Shown in pieces: positions 8,295 to 16,079 of a stretch of DNA of 64,000 nucleotides. The stretch is from Chryseobacterium cucumeris (GTDB taxonomy: Bacteria; Bacteroidota; Bacteroidia; Flavobacteriales; Weeksellaceae). Location of the stretch: assembly GCF_016775705.1 (NCBI RefSeq), contig NZ_CP068760.1:4154001-4218000 (forward strand), given 5' to 3'. Each line of letters begins with the position of its first letter. The first letter of the stretch is position 1. The notes under the pieces are model-generated. The model had not been told where the DNA came from and ran no database searches. It saw only the letters and a list, made by a program, of their open reading frames with translations. A program made the translations under genes and the position numbers.

Positions 8295-8370
8295 ATCTCT
8301 TAAAAATCTGACAGTATATATCGTTATCTGCTTTCAGACTACTTTCAATTCAAATAAAACTTTATACGTA

Positions 8371-9567
8371 ATGCAGGAGAATTCTTCCAATGGTATTTCC
8401 CGGACTGTTATCTGGCTTATGGCCGTTATTTCCGGACTGGTGGTGGCGAACAATTATTATAATCAGCCTTTACTGGCCCTTATTTCAGAGGAACTGCAGG
8501 TTTCTGAGAGTGCAGCAGGTAAAATTTCTGTACTGACTCAGATCGGTTATGCGTTAGGGCTTTTGCTGATTGTTCCGTTGGGAGACAAATTTTTCCGCAA
8601 GAAACTCATTTTAATTGATTTGTTTCTTGTTTTCGGATCACTTTTATGGATGACTTTTGCTACTCAATTATGGATGCTGTATGCAGCCAGCTTACTGATC
8701 GGGACAACTTCAGTTATTCCACAATTATTTGTCCCTATTGCAGCAGAACTTTCATCAGATAAAGAAAAATCCTCCAACATCGGATTGGTAATGTCCGGAT
8801 TATTACTCGGGATTCTTCTGTCCCGCTTTGTGGGAGGAATTGTAGGAGAAGTCTGGGGCTGGAGAGCTATGTTTGGAATAGCGGCAGGATTGATGGTCAT
8901 TGTCTGGTTAGCTGTCTATAAGATGCTTCCGGAAATGTCGCCCAATTTTAAAGGTAGCTATAAAGAGCTGATGCAGTCTGTAGCTCATCTTGCAAGAACA
9001 CAGCCTGTTCTTCAGCTGGCATCATTCCGTGGGGCAATGGCATTCGGTTCTATGTGTGCTTTGTTTACCACATTGGTTTTTCATATGGAAAAACCACCTT
9101 TTAATGCAGGTTCTTCTGTCGTGGGAAGCTTTGGATTAGCCGGGGCTGTAGGAGCTTTAGCTGCTGCTAAGGTGGGAAAACTTCAAAAGTATCTGGATAT
9201 TAACAGAATTATCTTGTATTCTTTACTGATTGTCATCGGAAGCTGGGGCTTTACCTATTTTGCAGGTGAAACCTATTGGGGACTGATTGTAGGAGTAATT
9301 CTTGTAGATTTAGGGGTACAGTCAAGCCATATTATGAACCAGACCAATTATTTCCTTATCAGATCAAATGCAGTCAACAGACTGAATACAGTGTATATGG
9401 TTTCTTACTTCATTGGAGGATCACTGGGAACATGGCTGGCTTCTATTGCCTGGCAAAAGGCTCAATGGACCGGCGTATGTCTTGTAGGAACTGTATTTGG
9501 AGTACTGGCTTTGATTGCCCATATTTTGTTTTCAAAAAAAGTCAATAAAGCAAACGCAGAAATGTAA
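8371..9567 (+). CDS. MFS transporter
   Basis: 398 residues with about 12 predicted membrane helices. The MFS signature between helices 2 and 3 (PLGDKFFRKKLI) and the NNYYNQPLL segment after helix 1 are typical of the YgaY/YybF-like drug:H+ antiporter branch. It is likely an inner-membrane exporter of small toxic compounds; the substrate is not deducible. It is monocistronic, with its own -7 element upstream and a strong intrinsic terminator 24 bp after the stop codon. Divergent from the MBL-fold hydrolase gene, with which it may share regulation. Confidence 0.85.
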   Translation: MQENSSNGISRTVIWLMAVISGLVVANNYYNQPLLALISEELQVSESAAGKISVLTQIGYALGLLLIVPLGDKFFRKKLILIDLFLVFGSLLWMTFATQLWMLYAASLLIGTTSVIPQLFVPIAAELSSDKEKSSNIGLVMSGLLLGILLSRFVGGIVGEVWGWRAMFGIAAGLMVIVWLAVYKMLPEMSPNFKGSYKELMQSVAHLARTQPVLQLASFRGAMAFGSMCALFTTLVFHMEKPPFNAGSSVVGSFGLAGAVGALAAAKVGKLQKYLDINRIILYSLLIVIGSWGFTYFAGETYWGLIVGVILVDLGVQSSHIMNQTNYFLIRSNAVNRLNTVYMVSYFIGGSLGTWLASIAWQKAQWTGVCLVGTVFGVLALIAHILFSKKVNKANAEM

Positions 9568-9590
9568 TTTTTTATATTTATGATTCGTTT

Positions 9591-9629
9591 AAGAAGCGGG
9601 ATTTTATCAAAGATAAAATCCCGCTTCTT
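9591..9629. terminator. Strong intrinsic terminator after MFS gene
   Basis: A perfect 18-bp inverted repeat (9591-9608 with 9612-9629) closes a 3-nt loop; the arms are AAGAAGCGGGATTTTATC and its complement. It is followed by a short T/C-rich run on the + strand. The very long perfect stem is unusual for an ordinary terminator. Confidence 0.8.
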
Positions 9630-9711
9630 CTATTTTCAGGTTTATTCAATTTCCGGATCTGCAGAACGCAGCCAGGTTCTTCCCACCTGTGAGGATTAAA
9701 TTGTAATAATT

Positions 9712-9743
9712 TTTGTTACATTAAATAAAATACCCTATCTTTG
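9712..9743 (+). promoter_or_regulatory. Bacteroidota-type promoter for the FrnE-like gene
   Basis: TTTG at 9712-9715 and TATCTTTG at 9736-9743, 20 nt apart, fit the TTTG-N19-21-TAnnTTTG Bacteroidota promoter. The expected transcript start is about 25 nt before the ATG at 9774. Confidence 0.7.
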
Positions 9744-9773
9744 TACTATTAATTTGATTTAAAATTAAATACA

Positions 9774-10475
9774 ATGAAAATAGAAATCTGGTCGGACGTA
9801 ATGTGTCCGTTTTGCTATATCGGAAAAAATAATTTTGAACAGGCTTTGAATAAGCTTCCTTTTAAAGATGAAGTAGAAATAGAGTGGAAGAGTTTTCAGC
9901 TGGACCCAACTTTAGATCCGAAAGAAACTCAGGATACCATTCAATATTTCAGAGAGAAAAAAGGAGTAGCTGAAGCCCAGGCTGCTCAAATGCTGGGACA
10001 GGTTACCCAAATGGGAAAAGGGGCCGGAATTAATTTCAACTTCGGAAAAACATTGATCACCAATACATTCAGCGCTCATAAATTGCTTCATCTGGCTAAA
10101 AAGCACAACAAATCCAATGAAATGGAAGAGGCATTATTTATCGCTCATTTTATTGACGGCAAAAATGTTGGAGATACTGAAGTTTTGACAGCTCTTGCTG
10201 AAAGCTTAGGGATTGACAGAGAAGAAGCACTGCAGGCTATTACAACAGATCAACTGGATTATGAAGTGAATCAGGATATTCAGGAGGCAAGAAACAATGG
10301 CATTTCCGGAGTTCCTTTCTTTGTTCTGAACGGTAAATATGCTGTTTCCGGAGCTCAGCCTGCAGAGGTATTTGAAAATGCACTCCAGCAGACTTACAAA
10401 GAAACGGTGAGCCCGTTTAAGGATATTTCCGGTGAGAACGGAGCTTCCTGTGATGCAGACGGATGCAGAATTTAA
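9774..10475 (+). CDS. DsbA-family oxidoreductase (FrnE-like)
   Basis: 233 residues, cytoplasmic (no signal peptide). The thioredoxin-fold active site is Cys11-Pro-Phe-Cys14 in SDVMCPFCYIGK, and the cis-proline loop is GISGVPFFVLNG. The region between them is the helical insert of the FrnE/2-hydroxychromene-2-carboxylate isomerase branch. FrnE proteins are disulfide oxidoreductases linked to oxidative-stress tolerance in Deinococcus and polyketide tailoring in Streptomyces. A cysteine-rich tail (CDADGC) could be a second redox pair. The gene has its own promoter and terminator. Confidence 0.9.
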   Translation: MKIEIWSDVMCPFCYIGKNNFEQALNKLPFKDEVEIEWKSFQLDPTLDPKETQDTIQYFREKKGVAEAQAAQMLGQVTQMGKGAGINFNFGKTLITNTFSAHKLLHLAKKHNKSNEMEEALFIAHFIDGKNVGDTEVLTALAESLGIDREEALQAITTDQLDYEVNQDIQEARNNGISGVPFFVLNGKYAVSGAQPAEVFENALQQTYKETVSPFKDISGENGASCDADGCRI

Positions 10476-10485
10476 GATATCAGAA

Positions 10486-10515
10486 CCCCAAAATAGTTTT
10501 ATTTTGGGGTTTTTA
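10486..10515 (+). terminator. Intrinsic terminator after the FrnE-like gene
   Basis: CCCCAAAATA (10486-10495) and TATTTTGGGG (10500-10509) form a perfect 10-bp stem with a GTTT loop followed by TTTTT. Confidence 0.85.
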
Positions 10516-10531
10516 ATTGAACAGAGTCTTG

Positions 10532-10539
10532 TATCTTTG
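10532..10539 (+). promoter_or_regulatory. Bacteroidota -7 element before nucleosidase gene
   Basis: TATCTTTG matches TAnnTTTG, 38 bp before the ATG at 10578. The T-tract of the preceding terminator occupies the -33 region, so terminator and promoter are nearly fused. Confidence 0.5.
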
Positions 10540-10577
10540 TAATACAGTAATAAAAGCTGTGTAAATTTGATTTTTCA

Positions 10578-11159
10578 ATGATAAAAATTAACAACAACAC
10601 CCATTACTCAATTGATGATACCCTTTTTGTTTTTGCATTAGATTCTGAAGCAGGAACCGTTTTCGACGATAAAAACAAATTGATTACCGGTATCGGAAAA
10701 GTAAATGCGGCGATTGAATTAACCAAAGAAATTCATACAAGAAAACCTAAACTGATCGTGAATTTAGGTTCTGCCGGAAGTAAGGGATTTCACAAAGGAG
10801 AAGTCGTATGCTGTACAAAATTCATCCAGCGGGATATGGATGTAAGAGGACTTGGTTTTAAATTATATGAAACTCCATTATCAGGAGTACCACCTGTACT
10901 GGAATATGGTCTTAAAATGGATACTTTGAAAGAAGGAATCTGTGGTAGCGGTGATAGTTTTGAAATGAACCACTCCGAAACAGATTACAATATTGTAGAC
11001 ATGGAAGCCTATCCGCTGGCATTGATTGCCCAACAGGAAAACATTCCGTTTTTATGCCTGAAATATATTTCTGACGATGCAGGAAGTGATGCTGCTGACG
11101 ACTGGAGTGTACAGGTACATCTGGCTTCCGAAGCATTTAAGAAAATCCTTTTTTCATAA
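10578..11159 (+). CDS. Nucleoside phosphorylase/MTAN-like nucleosidase
   Basis: 193 residues, shorter than the ~230 of E. coli MTAN. The fold's markers are present: GIGKVNAAIE near the start, NLGSAGS (ribose-binding loop), VDMEAYPLA (the Met-Glu pair that binds the ribose hydroxyls) and SDDAGSDAADDW (the catalytic Asp loop). Members hydrolyse 5'-methylthioadenosine, S-adenosylhomocysteine or futalosine; the base recognised here is uncertain. It probably starts an operon with the GNAT gene 17 bp downstream. Cytoplasmic. Confidence 0.8.
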   Translation: MIKINNNTHYSIDDTLFVFALDSEAGTVFDDKNKLITGIGKVNAAIELTKEIHTRKPKLIVNLGSAGSKGFHKGEVVCCTKFIQRDMDVRGLGFKLYETPLSGVPPVLEYGLKMDTLKEGICGSGDSFEMNHSETDYNIVDMEAYPLALIAQQENIPFLCLKYISDDAGSDAADDWSVQVHLASEAFKKILFS

Positions 11160-11176
11160 CATTTATTCTTATCATT

Positions 11177-11698
11177 ATGAGTTCAATTATCATTAATAAA
11201 GCCTCCGCCGAAGATGTAGAAATTGTACAAAGTTTAGGAAGACAGACGTTTTCCGAAACTTTTGCAGAAAATAATACGGAAGAGGCTATGAAAAAGTATC
11301 TGGAAGAAAGCTTTAATACGGAAAAAATAAAATCAGAGTTGAATAATCCTGATTCATTTTTCTATATTGCCTGGGAAGAAGACAATCCGGTTGGTTACCT
11401 GAAAGTCAATTCCGGAAAGGCACAGACTGAACTTCAGGATGATACCGCCCTTGAAATTGAAAGAATCTATGTAAAGAAAAGCCATCACGGTAAAAAAGTG
11501 GGCCAGCTTCTTTATAACCAGGCTTTGGAAACAGCTGAGCAGCTTGGTAAATCATACTTATGGCTTGGGGTTTGGGAAAAAAACCTGAGAGCTTTACAAT
11601 TTTACAGAAAAAATGGATTCGTTGAGTTTGATAAGCATATTTTCAGGCTTGGGGAAGAAGAACAGACCGATCTGATGATGAAAAAAGTATTGGATTAA
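11177..11698 (+). CDS. GNAT-family N-acetyltransferase
   Basis: 173 residues, a single GNAT domain. IERIYVKKSHHGKKVGQLLY is strand 4 plus the acetyl-CoA pyrophosphate loop (variant of Q/RxxGxG/A), and NLRALQFYRKNGFVEF is the conserved C-terminal motif B. Overall it resembles the spermidine/spermine and PaiA-like GNATs of Firmicutes and Bacteroidota (FSETFAENNTEEAMKKYLEE at the N-terminus). The acceptor is unknown. It lies 17 bp after the nucleosidase gene and is probably co-transcribed. Confidence 0.85.
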   Translation: MSSIIINKASAEDVEIVQSLGRQTFSETFAENNTEEAMKKYLEESFNTEKIKSELNNPDSFFYIAWEEDNPVGYLKVNSGKAQTELQDDTALEIERIYVKKSHHGKKVGQLLYNQALETAEQLGKSYLWLGVWEKNLRALQFYRKNGFVEFDKHIFRLGEEEQTDLMMKKVLD

Positions 11699-11795
11699 TT
11701 TTCTGAAAAACAGAAAGATTGTATGTAACCACTGATTACACAGGGTTTCACAGATGATTGTGTAATACAATCCTTTACACTTTCCAAATACCAAA

Positions 11796-12386
11796 ATGAA
11801 GCATTCAGAATTTGTAAAACATATTAATCACTATTATCCTTTATCTGAGGAAACCATTAAAGATTTATTGGATATCTGTACAGAAGAATACTACCACAAA
11901 AACGATCTTCTGCTGGAATCCGGTTCTATGGCCAGATATTATTACTTTTTAAAGTCAGGACTGATAGGATATTACACAGTAGATGAACAGGGGAATAATA
12001 TCTATAAAATTTTCTTTGAAGAAAACACCTTTGTAGCTTCCACAGCAGCCATTATTAGAAACGAACCCAGCGATTTCAATATTATTGCATTGGAAGACTG
12101 CTCAGTAATACAATATCCCGCAAAAGCTTACCGTGAACTGTTGGAAGAACACCATGACCTGGCTCTTTTTCACCTGCATTATCTGGAAAAAAACTGGGTG
12201 GTAAAAAAAGAACCTTTGGAGGTTTCTCTGAAGTATGAAACAGCAAAAAAAAGATATTTGCAATTGCTTGACGATGCATCTCTTTACAACCGGTTGAAAC
12301 AGCATCACATTGCTTCTTATCTGGGAATTACACCTACACAGCTCAGCCGGATCAAAAAAGAAGTTCAGGGAGATAAATACCATTAA
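11796..12386 (+). CDS. Crp/Fnr-family transcriptional regulator
   Basis: 196 residues: cNMP-binding-like barrel (residues ~10-115), linker helix, and C-terminal winged helix (KQHHIASYLGITPTQLSRIKKE). It lacks the FGE-type phosphate cassette of true cAMP receptors and has no Fe-S cysteines. It belongs to the large group of Bacteroidota Crp-like regulators often beside transporters or stress genes. Neighbours are the nucleosidase/GNAT pair upstream and the KAS III-like gene 127 bp downstream, all on the same strand; the target is unknown. Confidence 0.87.
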   Translation: MKHSEFVKHINHYYPLSEETIKDLLDICTEEYYHKNDLLLESGSMARYYYFLKSGLIGYYTVDEQGNNIYKIFFEENTFVASTAAIIRNEPSDFNIIALEDCSVIQYPAKAYRELLEEHHDLALFHLHYLEKNWVVKKEPLEVSLKYETAKKRYLQLLDDASLYNRLKQHHIASYLGITPTQLSRIKKEVQGDKYH

Positions 12387-12513
12387 ATTTTACCCGTATT
12401 TATAATAATCAGTTATTAATGATTTATTTCATGTTTCCGGGATATATCCTGCTATTATGTTAAATTTACATTATATCACAAATGATAGATATAATTTAAA
12501 ATATTAACCAGAC

Positions 12514-13491
12514 ATGAAGTTACATCACACGTATTTCTATCATCCTGATTTTGTAGAAAATAATACAGCTGTTATTGAACATTTTGAAAGGCAGGAAATT
12601 TCAATACAAAAAATCCAGAATGCATTAGGCAGGGCAGAACGTTTTATTGTTCCGGAGAATTCTTTTGAAACTACACTTTCTATGGGAATTGAAGCAGCAA
12701 AAGGAGTTTTTAATGAAAGTAATATTTCTATCCTCGATATAGATATTATTATTTTTGTAAGCAGCTCTCCTGAACATCATATTCCCTGTGATGCTATCCA
12801 GATCCATCATGCATTAGAGGGAAAACCGGATACCTTATGTTATGATATCAATGCCAACTGTATTGGAGCATTTATAGCGCTGGATCAGGTGTCAAAATAT
12901 TTAAAAGGGACCCGGTCCGGAACAAAAGCTTTGGTAGTTTGTGCCGAAAAATTCTCGAGGATATTAGATCCTGACAACCCGATTACTGCTTTTTGTCTTT
13001 CAGATTCTGCTTTTGCTTTCATCGTAGAAAATGATGGGGACGACACCTCAGGGTTAATAGATGTACTATATCATACAGACAGCAGCTTTTGTAATACCGT
13101 GCTCTACCCACCTAAAGGAAGTTCAGGTCATCATCATGGCGATCTGGCAACCTGGGATCGTGTTTTCGACGGAATGGCAAGTGTCAATTTTGCACTGGAA
13201 AATATCCCCCTTTTCTTAAAGCGCAATCAGATAAGTCTGAAGCAGATTGACTTGTTTTTATTTTCACAGTTTTCTATCAAGAATATCAATATTATCCGCG
13301 ATTACTTTCAGTTGCCGGAGGAAAAAATTCCTTTTTACTCTAAAGAGCTTGGGTATACCGGAGCATCCAGTCCATTTTTAGCTTTAGACCAATATCAAAA
13401 AGAAGTAAAATCATTAAAAAAAGGAGATTATATTCTCATATGGACACTGGGAACAGGCTATCAGGCGGGATTAATGCTTTGGAAATATTAA
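12514..13491 (+). CDS. KAS III-like (FabH/thiolase-fold) protein lacking catalytic His and Asn
   Basis: 325 residues, the usual size of ketoacyl-ACP synthase III. The nucleophile is present (Cys116 in DINANCIGAF), and the fold's SSSPEHHIPCDA and C-terminal LGTGYQAGLMLW segments are recognisable. However, the His of the catalytic triad is replaced (SQFS at 251-254 where HQAN is expected) and the Asn position reads Tyr281 (GYTGASSP instead of GNTSAAS). Such proteins cannot decarboxylate malonyl-ACP in the usual way; related Cys-only or altered homologues act as acyl transferases or ester-forming enzymes. It could use acyl-thioesters for a transfer reaction. No ACP or other fatty-acid gene is adjacent; the nearest ACP is 11 kb away in the siderophore operon. 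Confidence 0.75.
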   Translation: MKLHHTYFYHPDFVENNTAVIEHFERQEISIQKIQNALGRAERFIVPENSFETTLSMGIEAAKGVFNESNISILDIDIIIFVSSSPEHHIPCDAIQIHHALEGKPDTLCYDINANCIGAFIALDQVSKYLKGTRSGTKALVVCAEKFSRILDPDNPITAFCLSDSAFAFIVENDGDDTSGLIDVLYHTDSSFCNTVLYPPKGSSGHHHGDLATWDRVFDGMASVNFALENIPLFLKRNQISLKQIDLFLFSQFSIKNINIIRDYFQLPEEKIPFYSKELGYTGASSPFLALDQYQKEVKSLKKGDYILIWTLGTGYQAGLMLWKY

Positions 13492-13526
13492 TCATTGACT
13501 GATCTAATTTTATGAAAAGAATTAAC

Positions 13527-13563
13527 AAAAGCTTCAACATAGGTTGAGGCTTTTCTTTTTTTT
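13527..13563 (+). terminator. Intrinsic terminator after the KAS III-like gene
   Basis: AAAAGCTTCAAC (13527-13538) pairs with GTTGAGGCTTTT (13543-13554) over 12 bp with one G-T pair, followed by a T-rich tract. Confidence 0.8.
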
Positions 13564-13658
13564 ATGCTGCAATTTTGCTCTGTTAAAGATGCATTGGTAC
13601 ACAATATGTTTAAAGAAATATGATACCAGTGATTATGATTAATTAAAAATTTTTCAGC

Positions 13659-14471
13659 ATGAAGAAGCTTATCAACATTGTATTTGTACTGACTGCATTT
13701 GTACAGTTATCAGCACAAAAAATTATTCATCAGGAAATTTTCAGTCCGAAAATGAATAAAAAAATCAAAACAGTGATCATCACTCCCAATTTACAGCCTA
13801 ATACCAGGTATCCATCTGTCTATATTCTTCATGGCTTCAGCGGTAATCCGGACAGGATTATCAAACAGGATATTCCTGATCTGGTTAAAAAAGCTCAGCA
13901 ATTTAAAACCATTTATGTCCTTCCGGATGGAAACTACAGTTCATGGTATGTAGACAGCCCGATTGTTAAGGATTCCCAGTATCAGACCTTTATTGGAAAA
14001 GAGCTGGTAGAATTCATTGATAAAAACTATCCTGTGAAAGCTGAGAAAAAATTCCGCGGGATTTTAGGATGGAGTATGGGAGGCTATGGAGCTACCAACA
14101 TCGGGGTTACGTATAACAAGACATTTGGAATCGTTGGAAGTTCATGTGGAGCACTGGACTTCAATTCGTTCGGGGAAGGATATCAGAAATATATGGTGAA
14201 TAAAGTGCTGGGACCATTGGAGTCTATCAATCCGAATTTCCTTACGGACAACAAAATAAAACTGATGGCCGCAGCAGATCAGCAATATATTTTCGACTGT
14301 GGTACAGAAGACACTCAAATGATTAATATGAACAGGAATTTTCATAAAAAGCTGACTGAAATGAAGATCCAGCATCTCTACACAGAATCTTTAGGCGGGC
14401 ACGTTCCGGAATACTGGAGCAGATCATTATCTGAACAATTGTCTTTATTTGACAGGTTTTTTAAACAGTAA
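13659..14471 (+). CDS. Secreted esterase (alpha/beta-hydrolase, esterase D-like)
   Basis: 270 residues. The N-terminus MKKLINIVFVLTAFVQLSAQ is a signal peptide with likely cleavage after residue 18-19. The esterase core has VYILHGFSG (oxyanion loop), the nucleophile elbow GWSMGGYGA (Ser139), an acid within FDCGTED (Asp213 or Asp218) and His248 in GGHVPEYW. It belongs to the putative-esterase family that includes tributyrin/feruloyl esterases and S-formylglutathione hydrolase; an exported copy suggests hydrolysis of acylated carbohydrates or of ferric-siderophore esters. It sits next to the siderophore locus but is separated by a repeat, so a functional link is only a guess. Confidence 0.85.
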   Translation: MKKLINIVFVLTAFVQLSAQKIIHQEIFSPKMNKKIKTVIITPNLQPNTRYPSVYILHGFSGNPDRIIKQDIPDLVKKAQQFKTIYVLPDGNYSSWYVDSPIVKDSQYQTFIGKELVEFIDKNYPVKAEKKFRGILGWSMGGYGATNIGVTYNKTFGIVGSSCGALDFNSFGEGYQKYMVNKVLGPLESINPNFLTDNKIKLMAAADQQYIFDCGTEDTQMINMNRNFHKKLTEMKIQHLYTESLGGHVPEYWSRSLSEQLSLFDRFFKQ

Positions 14472-14477
14472 ATTACT

Positions 14478-14664
14478 CCACAAAAGACACAAAGTTTTTA
14501 ACCAAATAAATTTTTAGAGCAAATTTTTATGCGGAATAAGTACGCATAAGTTTTGCTAAAATCTTTGATTTTCAACTTAGTGTGAACTTTTTTTGCAGCA
14601 TCATTTTAAACTTGCTTCATTGAACTAAAATGTATTAATATATAAGCTTTTGTGACTTTTGTGG
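14478..14664. repeat. Dispersed inverted-repeat element, family A copy 1
   Basis: A 187-bp gene-free element whose ends, CCACAAAAGACACAAAG on the left and CTTTTGTGACTTTTGTGG on the right, are inverted copies of each other. A second element of 188 bp with the same termini lies at 53177-53364, and the interiors share patches (CATAAG, AAAATC, GATTTTCA, ACTTAG). No reading frame is present. It fills most of the 294-bp gap between the esterase and hydroxylase genes. Confidence 0.7.
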
Positions 14665-14688
14665 TTTGTAAAGTTTTAAAATTTATAA

Positions 14689-14721
14689 AAAACCTTTTTG
14701 AGCTATGCCCAAAAAGGTTTT
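14689..14721 (-). terminator. Intrinsic terminator of the 2-oxoglutarate hydroxylase gene
   Basis: AAAACCTTTTTG (14689-14700) and CAAAAAGGTTTT (14710-14721) form a perfect 12-bp stem. On the - strand it is followed by a T-rich tract, so it ends the transcript of the gene at 14766-15863. Confidence 0.75.
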
Positions 14722-14765
14722 CGATTGATTGAATGTTCAAAAATGCCAACTAACCAGGCATTCTA

Positions 14766-15863
14766 TTAAAAATGTTGAAAGTTTTTCCCCAAATGCTCCT
14801 CTATCACAAAGAACGGATCTTCCGTAAGGGTGTGTGCTCTCATATCGATAAGACTTACTTTGCTCATCATACGAAGCATGATCCTTCTTTCACATGGCTG
14901 TTCTATACCGTCAATATTTCTTATTCCCGCACGGAAGGCCGATCTTCCATGAGCACATAAGTGATTATTAACAAGAATAACATCACCAGCCTGAGGAGTA
15001 AATCCTGAATAAATCAAATGTCGGGCTTCTTCCCAGAACTCATGCAGTGTATTCTGCGCTTCATCAGACTGTCTGATGCTGGAATTGAAAAGCTGTTCAG
15101 CAGCATCGAATCTCATGAAAGGAAGGCTGTAATTGCCATACAATACAGAATCCAGGGTTTCTTCTTCACTGTTTCCCGTTTCCAGGTTGGCATCTTTCGG
15201 AATTTTATAAATAGGATCAAAAAGAGCTCTGTACTTTTCCCCGATAGACTCATGAGAACGGATGGAATATAGCGTTGAAGGAACCTGCTCTTCGTTTCTC
15301 ACATACATAAAGCTTAAAAAATCAGCCTGATGTTTCAGAAAAGCGTCTTCCGTATGGACATATAAATCTGTAGAAGATCCTGATCCTGTCTGTGTTTCTT
15401 TCATTTTTTCATCAGGAATGATGGCATGGATCAGTCCGCCGCCTTTACGCTGTGAATAATATTGTACCGGTTTTGATGGAAGTGCGCCATGGATAAGGGC
15501 ACATGCAAAGCCATATAAATTAAATTTTGAATAATCGGCCGCCTGCCAGTTGGGAGGAGTAGAGCCTATATTCTCCTGATCGATATCCATGAGTCCGGTA
15601 AAGATCAGTGCACCATATTGATTTTTTGAAAAGTCACTCGCAAAATCAGCCGCTATATGCAAAATTCTCTCGGGTAAAAAATAAGACGCCAGCTGATGCA
15701 CATGCTTAATAAAATCACGGTTTTCATAAGTGTCATACTTTTTCTGAAGATGCAAAGCCGCATCTTTTATCATTCTTCTTTCCTGAGAGGTAACTTCTAT
15801 GACCGTAGGAAGCAGTTTTACCGCTGTTAAACAGTCTTTATCTAAAATTTCTGTAGAATTCAT
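14766..15863 (-). CDS. Clavaminate-synthase-like Fe(II)/2-oxoglutarate amino-acid hydroxylase (lysine 4-hydroxylase-like)
   Basis: 365 residues. The iron triad is His170-x-Glu172 (LYVHTEDAF) and His305 (NNHLCAHGRSAFRAG), with an Arg-rich strand near 326-331 for 2-oxoglutarate. HTE rather than HxD, together with the HGRxAFR motif, marks the VioC/AsnO/clavaminate synthase group that hydroxylates free amino acids. The length and N-terminal half resemble the L-lysine dioxygenases (KDO group) known from Flavobacterium and Chitinophaga, most of which make 4-hydroxylysine. It is divergent from the decarboxylase of the siderophore operon and shares its control region, so I infer that it supplies hydroxylysine. 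Arginine or asparagine as substrate remains possible. Confidence 0.8.
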   Translation of the reverse strand: MNSTEILDKDCLTAVKLLPTVIEVTSQERRMIKDAALHLQKKYDTYENRDFIKHVHQLASYFLPERILHIAADFASDFSKNQYGALIFTGLMDIDQENIGSTPPNWQAADYSKFNLYGFACALIHGALPSKPVQYYSQRKGGGLIHAIIPDEKMKETQTGSGSSTDLYVHTEDAFLKHQADFLSFMYVRNEEQVPSTLYSIRSHESIGEKYRALFDPIYKIPKDANLETGNSEEETLDSVLYGNYSLPFMRFDAAEQLFNSSIRQSDEAQNTLHEFWEEARHLIYSGFTPQAGDVILVNNHLCAHGRSAFRAGIRNIDGIEQPCERRIMLRMMSKVSLIDMRAHTLTEDPFFVIEEHLGKNFQHF

Positions 15864-15909
15864 TAAAAAAAATTTGGTGTTAAATAATAATTTTTATCTT
15901 TGTTTTTAA

Positions 15910-15922
15910 TTATTCTAAATAA
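15910..15922. promoter_or_regulatory. Candidate iron-regulator box in the divergent siderophore promoter
   Basis: TTATT-CTA-AATAA is an exact 5-3-5 inverted repeat just downstream of the predicted start of the hydroxylase transcript, in the 216-bp region shared with the siderophore operon. Position and AT-rich dyad form suit a Fur- or DtxR-type site; the assignment is a guess. Confidence 0.35.
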
Positions 15923-15934
15923 CAATAGTCGAGT

Positions 15935-15965
15935 CAAATTTAGTAATAATTATGCAATCACCAAA
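15935..15965 (-). promoter_or_regulatory. Promoter of the 2-oxoglutarate hydroxylase gene
   Basis: On the - strand, TTTG (15965-15962) and TAAATTTG (15942-15935) are 19 nt apart, an exact fit to the Bacteroidota promoter. The transcript would start near 15928 with a leader of about 65 nt that includes the 15910-15922 dyad. Confidence 0.65.
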
Positions 15966-16079
15966 TAAAATATAATAAAAAATGTAAAATTTAAAAACCT
16001 GACTATCAGATATATATAATCATATATCGAAAAAACCACAACAATTCAAAGATTAAAAAAATCACATTACAAAACTTTT

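Noticed and set aside
11726..11763. ACCACTGATTACACAGG-like stretch as another dispersed repeat family
   Set aside because: Only one copy is visible in the window and it has no clear palindrome; left as unsupported.
12514..13491. Ordinary fabH
   Set aside because: Catalytic His and Asn are replaced and no fatty-acid genes are adjacent.
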